Source of the DNA: Wocania ichthyoenteri Th78
Lineage (GTDB): Bacteria > Bacteroidota > Bacteroidia > Flavobacteriales > Flavobacteriaceae
NCBI RefSeq assembly: GCF_000789235.1
Contig: NZ_KN525716.1
Location: 3,516,100-3,580,099 of the forward strand
Reading direction: 5' to 3'
DNA: 64,000 nucleotides
In this document: positions 55,368-62,501 of the stretch, piece by piece
How positions within the stretch are numbered: position 1 is the first letter of the stretch
How the letters are laid out: each line of letters begins with the position of its first letter
Notes under the pieces: generated by a model
Databases searched by the model: none
Seen by the model: the letters and a program-made list of their open reading frames with translations, nothing else
Told to the model about the DNA's origin: nothing
Position numbers and translations under genes: made by a program

Positions 55368-55796
55368 TTAATTGTCCATTTCAATTAACACTTCATTTAT
55401 CGTTTTTTGATTCAATATGTTTTTCATTTGTTTTTCTGCATTATCTAATAAATTTGAAATTGATTTTTGCGCATTGTTAGGTCTTTTCCCTTCTGCCATA
55501 ATGTTAAATGAAGTTTGAAATAAAGGTTTTCCTGTTTCCATCGCATTTAGAACATCCAGTATGGTTATTTGTGAAGGTTTTTTCATTAACCTAATGCCAC
55601 CTTGTTTTCCTTCTTTGGTTTCAATGATTCCAACAATTGAAAGGTTCTGTAAAATTTTTACTAATGTTGGTTTTGGAATATTAAGTATTTCTGATATGGA
55701 TTTTGTTGAAAGAAATTCATATTGCCCTTGTCTAATTTTATCAGATATAAAAATAACAACTAGAACTGCTTTAGAAAATGACAATGAATAACTCAT
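55368..55796 (-). CDS. Rrf2-family transcriptional regulator
   Basis: The 142-residue protein has the Rrf2 winged HTH (about 5-80: FLSTKSISEILNIPKPTLVK, ILQNLSIVGIIETKEGKQGG, IRLMKKPSQITILDVLNAME). The usual Cys cluster of iron-sulfur Rrf2 members is absent, so it is more like the redox-insensitive or YwgB-type group. It lies upstream of the barrel/VOC pair on the same strand, with a 54-bp gap, and may regulate it. Confidence 0.88.
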   Translation of the reverse strand: MSYSLSFSKAVLVVIFISDKIRQGQYEFLSTKSISEILNIPKPTLVKILQNLSIVGIIETKEGKQGGIRLMKKPSQITILDVLNAMETGKPLFQTSFNIMAEGKRPNNAQKSISNLLDNAEKQMKNILNQKTINEVLIEMDN

Positions 55797-56005
55797 ACTT
55801 GATATACTTTATATTTCGTATACAAATGTATGGAAGTTTTTTCATTACTGCAATTATTTTAAAAAAAAATCGAAATGTAGGTTATGTTTTTTTCATAAAT
55901 TTTAATGGTTTTGAGAATAAAAAAGTTCAAATGTATGTTAAAACTTTGAATTACAACTTTATACATTTGAACTTTTTCACTATCTATTCAACAATGCATC
56001 CTGTA

Positions 56006-57451
56006 TTATTCTTTCTTCAGTTTAGATAAAACTTCTTCTGCATTTTTATTCTTATAATCTAATTCCAAGGCTTTTTTATATGCTTTTATTGCCTGTTCTT
56101 TAAAGCTCATTTTCAATAAACATTCTCCAAGACTATCAAACGCATTAGTGCTTTTAGGGTAGGACATTGTAATATATTTGAAGACCTTTAGTGCATCCTC
56201 ATTTTTATCTTGTTTTAAGAGCTGATATCCGAATGTTGTTATGCTATTTTCATAAAAATCATCTATCAAATATTTTGAAGTAGGATTCTCGAGTAGCGCA
56301 ATTATTTCATCAACGTTTTTGCCTTCGATATATAGTTGTTTCATTGTTTTTGGTAGAGGCATTCCATAAAGTATGTTTCTAATTTCTTGTTTTGGCATTG
56401 TTCTGTTATAATGATTTTGTAATATGATTACGGTTTTATCATTATCTAAATTTCTTTCAATGTAAGAGACGTAACCAGGCCAACCACCACTATGTCTTGC
56501 GATTTTACCAAAAGGCTCTGTTTCTAATACACGCCAACCAAAAGCGTGTTTTGTTAAAGTTCCATCATTTAAAGTTCCGTTATTAAAAATGTCTTCCATG
56601 CTTTTTTTAGATACTAATGTATTGGAATATAGTGCTCTATCCCATTTTAATAAGTCAATTGTTGTAGAATTTATACTTCCGTCACCTACAATACCATCTA
56701 ACCATATTACAAATTTCGTTCTATCAAAATCATTTGGTAATATATATTTACCATCTACATAAATATAACCCGAAGCATAATTGTTGATTTTTCGAGGCGA
56801 AAGAATTCGGTTATACACAAAAGTTCTAGTCATTTTGAGTGGTTTAAAAATAGTAGCGTCCAAAAAGTTGGCATAAGTTTGTCCCGATGCTCTTTCAATA
56901 ATTGTAGCGAGTAATACATAACCTGTATTACTATATTCTACCTTTGTGTTTGGCTCAAAAAGACCATTTGGATTTAGTTCTTTTAGTGTTTTGATTACAT
57001 CCTTGTTAGTAGCAATTTTGTTTTTATTCCAAGTAGTATTCATTAACGACATATAATCCGGAAGACCTCCTGTATGGTTTATTAAATTCCTAATTGTTAT
57101 ATTATCATAATTGGATAATTCAGGGAGGTGTTTTGTTATTTTATCATCAATCTTCAATTTTCCTTGTTCCTTCAATATCATTATTGCCATTGCTGTAAAA
57201 GGTTTGGTACTAGATGCTAATTCAAATATTGAATTCTCATTCAGTTTTTCTTTGCTATCTTCATTGGCAAGCCCGAATGATTTCTTGTAAATGATATTAC
57301 CTTTTTCTGCTATGAGTATATTTCCATTAAATTTATTTGTACTATATAGATTTGAAAAGATGCTATCTATTTTTTGAATTCTATCTTGGCTGAAAACTGC
57401 TAAGGAAAGCATTAATAGAAGTAAGGTCGTTGTTGATTTAATTGATTTCAT
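56006..57451 (-). CDS. Serine hydrolase (class C beta-lactamase fold) with TPR tail, second copy
   Basis: The 481-residue protein has a signal peptide (1-21), the SxxK motif in ELASSTKPFTAMA (about 82), YSN (in KVEYSNTGYV, about 165) and a third motif HSGGWPG (about 318). C-terminal TPR helices follow (about 405-475: DALKVFKYITMSYPKSTNAF, KEQAIKAYKKALELD). It has the same domain order as the 50596-52071 product but is clearly divergent in sequence. It is probably a periplasmic esterase or peptidase of unknown substrate. Confidence 0.87.
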   Translation of the reverse strand: MKSIKSTTTLLLLMLSLAVFSQDRIQKIDSIFSNLYSTNKFNGNILIAEKGNIIYKKSFGLANEDSKEKLNENSIFELASSTKPFTAMAIMILKEQGKLKIDDKITKHLPELSNYDNITIRNLINHTGGLPDYMSLMNTTWNKNKIATNKDVIKTLKELNPNGLFEPNTKVEYSNTGYVLLATIIERASGQTYANFLDATIFKPLKMTRTFVYNRILSPRKINNYASGYIYVDGKYILPNDFDRTKFVIWLDGIVGDGSINSTTIDLLKWDRALYSNTLVSKKSMEDIFNNGTLNDGTLTKHAFGWRVLETEPFGKIARHSGGWPGYVSYIERNLDNDKTVIILQNHYNRTMPKQEIRNILYGMPLPKTMKQLYIEGKNVDEIIALLENPTSKYLIDDFYENSITTFGYQLLKQDKNEDALKVFKYITMSYPKSTNAFDSLGECLLKMSFKEQAIKAYKKALELDYKNKNAEEVLSKLKKE

Positions 57452-57717
57452 AATATTTATTTTTTTAAGTTTTTGATTTAATTATAATTTGTGTATTGTT
57501 TAATGTACTCATTGCTTTTAATTTTATATTCGATGCAAACATATAGTTACTCTTTCTGCTACTCAATTAAAGATGACAAAGGGGGTGAAAATGATGTTAC
57601 ATTATCAAATAATTGTACTCAACTGTGTTTGTCCAAAAAAAGAGTTTGTTTGTGTGAATTTTCATAGTGTATATCCAATTAGTTGCGAATACCAGATAAC
57701 ATATATATTTTTGAAGT

Positions 57718-58677
57718 ATGATTCAGGTTTTAAAAAAAAGAAAGAAAATAGCATTTAGAGTATTAATCTTAATGGTGTTTTTTTATGTTACGTTATTAGT
57801 AGACGGTTTAATGAATCTTCTAGATAACCCAATAACATTGATTCTTTTAATGATATTTTGGATTGGTCTTATCTTTGTCTTGATTCCTTCTTTTATTAAA
57901 AAGTATTGGAAATTAGTTGTATTTATTTATGGTCCAATTCTTTTATATTTTCTTTATTTAAGGCTGTTTTCAGGGGGATTAGAAGCTTATTTGAAGATTA
58001 GAGGAGACTTTCCTTTTTATTTATTCCTTTTACCAATTCCTCCATTGTTTTTGGTTTGGGCTTTTGAGCAATGGAAATGGCTTCAAAACTTAAAAGCCGA
58101 AAAGTCTAAAACAGAATTGTCATTATTAAAATCTCAGATAAATCCACATTTTTTCTTTAACACATTAAATAATCTATACGCGCTGACAATTAAAAATTCT
58201 AAGCATGCGCCAGAAGTTATTTTAAAACTGTCCGATATGATGCGCTATGCTATTTATGAAGGAAAAAAAGAGTTCGTTCTATTAAAAGATGAAGTTACTT
58301 ATTTAGAAAGTTATATAGAATTGCACAGAATAAGGTATCATAAAAGCGTATCCATAAAATTTGATTATTGCATTGAGGATGGAGATACAATTGCACCTTT
58401 ATTATTTATAATTTTATTAGAAAATGCTTTAAAACATGGTGTTGAAAAACTGACTGAAGATGCTTTTGTAAAGATGAATTTGAAAAGTTCAGAATCCGAA
58501 ATACATTTTTCAATTGAAAATAATTTTGATCCAAAAGAAATAAGCTTGGAAAAAGGAATTGGATTAACTAATTTGAAGCAGCGTTTGTCTTTAACTTATC
58601 CAAAGAGACACCAATTAGTTATAAATGAAAATACTAACACCTATAGAGTTGATTTAAAAATCACGAGATATGTTTAA
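57718..58677 (+). CDS. LytS-type sensor histidine kinase
   Basis: The 319-residue protein has four membrane helices (about 11-28, 35-54, 62-80, 98-118) and a His_kinase (PF06580) domain. The phospho-accepting His lies in QINPHFFFNTLNNLYALT (about 144), the N-box in LLENALKHG and the G-box in KGIGLTNLKQRLSLTYP. It probably phosphorylates the adjacent LytTR regulator. Its end overlaps the regulator start by 8 bp. It is the only plus-strand operon in the right half of the island. Confidence 0.92.
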   Translation: MIQVLKKRKKIAFRVLILMVFFYVTLLVDGLMNLLDNPITLILLMIFWIGLIFVLIPSFIKKYWKLVVFIYGPILLYFLYLRLFSGGLEAYLKIRGDFPFYLFLLPIPPLFLVWAFEQWKWLQNLKAEKSKTELSLLKSQINPHFFFNTLNNLYALTIKNSKHAPEVILKLSDMMRYAIYEGKKEFVLLKDEVTYLESYIELHRIRYHKSVSIKFDYCIEDGDTIAPLLFIILLENALKHGVEKLTEDAFVKMNLKSSESEIHFSIENNFDPKEISLEKGIGLTNLKQRLSLTYPKRHQLVINENTNTYRVDLKITRYV

Positions 58678-59371
58678 ATATATTATTATTGATGATGAGC
58701 CTTTAGCACATGATATTATTCAAGAATTTTGTAGTTTGTTGCCTCATTTACAGCTAGAAAAAAGTTGCTACAACGCCATGGAGGCTCTGCAGTTTTTAAA
58801 TGAAAACACAATAGATTTCATGTTTTTAGATATTAATATGCCTAAACTTAAAGGTTTAGATTTTCTAAAAACATTAACAAATCCACCCAAAACTATTATT
58901 ACAACTGCTTATAGAGAACATGCATTAGAAGGTTATGAATTAAGCGTTTCTGACTATTTATTAAAACCATTCAGTTTTGATCGTTTGGTTAAAGCAGTGA
59001 ATAAAGTTACAGAAACAACAGCTATTCAAAACAATAAAATCGAAACAGCTCCTAATTCAAATTCAGTTTCAAAGCGTTTTTTTTTAAAAGGAGATAAAAA
59101 ATACCATCAAATAGATACTGAAGGTATTTTATTTATTGAGGCTTATGGCAACTATGCAAAAGTGTATTTAAAAGGTGAGATGATTTTAAGTCATGAAAAA
59201 ATCTCATTTTTTGAAGAGTTCCTTCCACAAATTAATTTTTTAAGAGTGCACAAATCATTTATAGTTGCTAAAAACAAAATCAAACAAATTGAGGGTAATC
59301 GAATTTTAATTAACGAGCATAAAATACCGATTGGTCAAACCTATAAAGGAAATGTAAACAAACTGTTCTAG
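58670..59371 (+). CDS. LytTR-family response regulator
   Basis: The 233-residue protein has a receiver domain (about 1-115) with the acidic pair DDEP, the phosphorylated Asp in FMFLDINMPKLKG (about 54) and the Lys in DYLLKPFSFDRL. A LytTR DNA-binding domain (about 135-230: GDKKYHQIDTEGILFIEAYG and NYAKVYL) follows. It pairs with the overlapping kinase gene. The target genes are unknown. The gene is followed by a fold-back element and a convergent epimerase gene. Confidence 0.93.
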   Translation: MFKYIIIDDEPLAHDIIQEFCSLLPHLQLEKSCYNAMEALQFLNENTIDFMFLDINMPKLKGLDFLKTLTNPPKTIITTAYREHALEGYELSVSDYLLKPFSFDRLVKAVNKVTETTAIQNNKIETAPNSNSVSKRFFLKGDKKYHQIDTEGILFIEAYGNYAKVYLKGEMILSHEKISFFEEFLPQINFLRVHKSFIVAKNKIKQIEGNRILINEHKIPIGQTYKGNVNKLF

Positions 59372-59450
59372 TATTGAATCATCCGTTTTTATAAAATTCT
59401 GATTTCTCGAACTATAAATTATATAGGTTTTTTTGTTCAAAATGTTTTAG

Positions 59451-59576
59451 AACGTGTTTGTATGATTTATGTGGTTAAAAGTGCTATTCACTCTCCACCG
59501 TTGCGGAAAGGTAATTAGTTCGCGTGAATTTCCGTGGGGAAATTCCGCAAGCAATTTTATACACGTCTTTGTTAGC
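59451..59576. repeat. Fold-back (attC-like) element 3' of the epimerase gene
   Basis: The left arm aacgtgtttgtatgattt (from 59451) pairs imperfectly with the right arm aattttatacacgtctttgt plus ta (ending 59576). The right arm is nearly the same as those at 53289-53308 and 54158-54177. An internal stem (ggaaattccgc-type) is present. Confidence 0.5.
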
Positions 59577-59587
59577 CTTTGTTTTTT

Positions 59588-60526
59588 CTATTTACTAAAT
59601 TCAGTCAGCGGAATAATAGCAGGATTAAATTCAATTCCTAAATCTCTTATTGCAGCATCGTTTTTATAGGTTATACGAGCATTTCCATTTGGTTTTTCGT
59701 TATTCAGCATTCTGGAAATATCAGAGACTTTCCAACTTTCGCTACTTAATAAATAATTTTTTCCGTGTAAGCCTTTTTTGGTACAAGCACTATAAATTCC
59801 ATTAGCTACGTCTTTAACATCCACCATAGCAAATTCAATGTCATTGTCATAAAACATTTGTATAAATGGATTGGGAGCTATTTTATTCTTAAATAAGAAC
59901 TGTAAACCTGAAGAAGTTGAATCTTCTCTATTGGATAAGGATTTTCCCATTACTCCAGTAGGTGAAACAGTTGTTATTTCAAAATCTATATTCGGATATT
60001 CGTTTATAAACTTTTCTACTGTCTGGTTTGCAATAAATTTGGCTTGTGCATAAGGATGACTTTCTTCACTCATAAATGGAGCATCATTTTCATCTATTGA
60101 ATCTTTAGGACTCTTATTGCCAGGAGGTAATGGAAAATTTGTATTGAATGCAGCAACAGATGCAATAAAAACTACTTTTTCAATCGTTGGTATTTCATTA
60201 ATTACTTCAATAAAGTTCTCTGTTCCTTTAATCGTTGGGTCAAATAATTCAGTTTTTGGGTCTTTAACATCTAATTGAAAAGGTGTTCCACCATGAACAA
60301 CTATATCACATCCTTTAATGAATTCTTTTAGTTGATTTTTGTTTTCTACTTTTAGAGGAAGAATTTCTAGATTTTGAGAATTCTGTAATTCTTTCAAATG
60401 GTTATATTTCTCTGTCTTGGAAATATCAGTAGCAGATACTTTAACCTTAAATCCTTCTTGTAAAAATTTCTTTGTGGTATGACTTCCAATGAAGCCTGAG
60501 CCACCAATAATTCCAACTGTTTTCAT
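59588..60526 (-). CDS. NAD-dependent epimerase/dehydratase family protein (extended SDR)
   Basis: The 312-residue protein has the Rossmann start TVGIIGGSGFIGSHTTKKFL (about 2-21), VVHGGTPFQLDVKDP (about 75) and the active-site YxxxK in HPYAQAKFIAN (about 166). It resembles dihydroflavonol-reductase-like extended SDRs, which reduce a carbonyl with NAD(P)H. The substrate is unknown. It is the rightmost gene of the island and ends next to a fold-back element. Confidence 0.88.
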   Translation of the reverse strand: MKTVGIIGGSGFIGSHTTKKFLQEGFKVKVSATDISKTEKYNHLKELQNSQNLEILPLKVENKNQLKEFIKGCDIVVHGGTPFQLDVKDPKTELFDPTIKGTENFIEVINEIPTIEKVVFIASVAAFNTNFPLPPGNKSPKDSIDENDAPFMSEESHPYAQAKFIANQTVEKFINEYPNIDFEITTVSPTGVMGKSLSNREDSTSSGLQFLFKNKIAPNPFIQMFYDNDIEFAMVDVKDVANGIYSACTKKGLHGKNYLLSSESWKVSDISRMLNNEKPNGNARITYKNDAAIRDLGIEFNPAIIPLTEFSK

Positions 60527-60935
60527 ATTTTCTATTTTTTGATTAGTTATGTTTTTCTAAATAAAGGCTAACTTAGTTATATGGATTATTGAATAATCTA
60601 TAATGTTCTAAAATAGATGAATAACAATACTTTTTACCATGCATTACATTCTTATTATTTCGATTGTAAGGTACATGAGCTAATATACTTAACTTTCCTA
60701 TAAACTGCCAAAAGGATTTTTAATATCTATTAAATTAGCAGATAAGACATGAGTGTAAGTTATACTTGTTTTTGGGCTGATATGCACTAATAGGAGTTTA
60801 AACGGAGAATGTTAGTAAAACACAATTATTCTAGAACAATGCATAATGTAATTTTCATTAATATTTATATAATTTGTATCTTTATAATATCAAAGAAGAG
60901 CAAATTATATCTTTGAAGTTCTTATAATGATTTTA

Positions 60936-60954
60936 GTGTGCAAATAGGTGTGCA
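60936..60954 (+). repeat. Putative integrase arm-type sites, right end
   Basis: gtgtgcaaataggtgtgca matches the left copy at 33026-33044 with one mismatch and the same orientation. It lies 60 bp inside the right attachment repeat. Confidence 0.5.
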
Positions 60955-61013
60955 TAATTATAGAAATAGCTTAATCGACTGTTTATCAGTGTTATAAAAA
61001 AAGGTAGTTAAGT

Positions 61014-61026
61014 CTGCCACCCCGAC
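61014..61026 (+). other. attR: right attachment repeat of the genomic island
   Basis: The sequence ctgccaccccgac is identical to the 3' end of tRNA-Pro at 32901-32913. It is not part of a tRNA here. It marks the right boundary of the 28-kb element. Confidence 0.8.
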
Positions 61027-61160
61027 AAAAATTAATACAAAAGAAAACTAAAACCTTGTAAATTGTATGATTTATAAGGTTTTATGGTTTTTTGACTATC
61101 ATAATGATTGAATTAATATAGTTTAATTCGGTTTACAGTTTTAAAACACAAAAAGTGTGA

Positions 61161-61262
61161 ACTAATATTTCAGTTTTTGCCAGAGTGACCGTAAACGGCA
61201 AATGCTCAGAAATGAATTTAAAATGAGTTGTCCATAATAAGAAAATAGGAAGAACATGGACT
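61161..61262 (+). pseudogene. Relic of a second, related integrase gene
   Basis: The plus strand encodes NISVFARVTVNGKCSEMNLK before a stop. It aligns with NQISIYIRITVNGKRSEMSL of the intact island integrase. The DNA match is visible in accgtaaacggcaaa and cagaaatga. The bases after the stop still resemble the next residues (HNKKIGRTW versus DNTKNRGRG). Only the N-terminal part survives, so a former neighbouring element has been lost here. Confidence 0.65.
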
Positions 61263-61520
61263 TTCATATAAAACTAGCCTAAACGTTTTTATACCTTTTT
61301 GATTACACAGAGGAAATGGAGTAACTATATTTGATTGGACAGAATTTTAAGATTATAAATTTTGATTGTATATTTCTAATTCAACAATTATTTTGAATAA
61401 TAACTTGAAATTATCCAATAATTATTGATATTTACCATATGTTCTATTCTATAATATAAGAATATAAAAACTGACTTTGCATAATAAACAAATTATAATA
61501 GTTGTAAAACATATAATTCA

Positions 61521-61763
61521 TTGAACATTTTTCAAATTATCGGGTGGTTTGGTGCTGCGTCATATTTAATATCATATTTTTTATTAAGTATTAATAAGCT
61601 TAAGGCAAACAGTATCACATATCAACTTATGAATGTAATAGGAGGAATATGTCTTGTTATTAGTGCATATGATACGAAAGATAAACCTAATTTATTTACC
61701 AATTTTGTTTGGATGTGTATTGGTTTAGCAACAATAATTTCAATTTTAAAAAGAAGAAGATAA
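61521..61763 (+). CDS. Small membrane protein (CBU_0592-like)
   Basis: The 80-residue protein starts with TTG at 61521 and has three hydrophobic helices (about 4-22, 33-50, 58-75), with the pattern IIGWFGAASYLISYFLLS and LMNVIGGICLVISAY. This matches small CBU_0592-type membrane proteins of unknown function. No ATG fits the conserved start better. It is convergent with the TetR gene, with 5 bp between them. Confidence 0.7.
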   Translation: MNIFQIIGWFGAASYLISYFLLSINKLKANSITYQLMNVIGGICLVISAYDTKDKPNLFTNFVWMCIGLATIISILKRRR

Positions 61764-61768
61764 TTTTT

Positions 61769-62365
61769 TTAGATTTTAAAATTCAGCATATTTATAGCTG
61801 CTTTTTTATAGTGTGTTATTTTATTAGTATATTCAATATCAGTAACATCAAAAAGGGATAAATAGTAATAAGCGCCTTCAACCAACACAAAAATAAGTTC
61901 TGCTGTTTCTTTTGGGTCTTTTACATCTACAACGTTGTCTCTTTTCGCATTTGCTATTACTTCTGTTAAAAAGAACCTTAAAGAGTCATGTAAATCTTTA
62001 AAGGCTTTTTTTATTTTTTCATCTCTAAAAATTAGTGTGAAACTACTATAAAAAACACCATCGTCAATTAAATTATTCCAATCTCTTGAAAATAAATTAT
62101 CTATTGTTTTTTTAAGTTTAATTTCACTATTATTAATATCGTTAGTTATGTATAGAGATTTATAATTCTCTAGAATATAGTTTATAAGACCAAATATTAA
62201 TTCATCTTTAGATTCAAAATAGTGTAGTATTAAGCTAGTGTTAATACTCATGTGTTTTGCTACTTTTGCTATAGAGGTATTCTCTAAACCTTCTTGTTTT
62301 GCTACCACATAAAAGGCTTCTATAATTTCTTTTTGTCTAACTGTTTTTAAACTTTTTCTACCCAT
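61769..62365 (-). CDS. TetR/AcrR-family transcriptional regulator
   Basis: The 198-residue protein has a TetR HTH at about 10-56 (EIIEAFYVVAKQEGLENTSI, AKVAKHMSINTSLILHYFES), followed by a ligand-binding helical domain. It is divergent from the SusC-type receptor gene across a 136-bp gap and is therefore a candidate regulator of that receptor operon. Confidence 0.9.
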   Translation of the reverse strand: MGRKSLKTVRQKEIIEAFYVVAKQEGLENTSIAKVAKHMSINTSLILHYFESKDELIFGLINYILENYKSLYITNDINNSEIKLKKTIDNLFSRDWNNLIDDGVFYSSFTLIFRDEKIKKAFKDLHDSLRFFLTEVIANAKRDNVVDVKDPKETAELIFVLVEGAYYYLSLFDVTDIEYTNKITHYKKAAINMLNFKI

Positions 62366-62501
62366 AATGCAAACATAGTTAATAATTATTTAACAAAAAT
62401 AAGACATTAATTTTAAATTGACTGCTTGTTCAATCAAAATATTTTTATACTTTAGCACCAACTAATTAACTCAGTCTAAAATTAATTTTAAAAGAAAGCG
62501 A

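Larger units (their letters stand above)
60527..61520. other. Island right end and junction, about 1 kb without an intact gene
   Basis: No complete gene is visible. The region contains the second copy of the putative arm-type sites (60936-60954) and the right attachment repeat (61014-61026). A hairpin aaaccttgtaaat...atttataaggttt follows (about 61050-61084), which may be the original terminator of the tRNA. The relic of a second integrase gene lies at 61161-61262. Confidence 0.6.

Noticed and set aside
57573-57758. A 61-residue frame before the histidine kinase gene.
   Set aside because: It overlaps the kinase start, has no domain and lies in the promoter gap between divergent genes.
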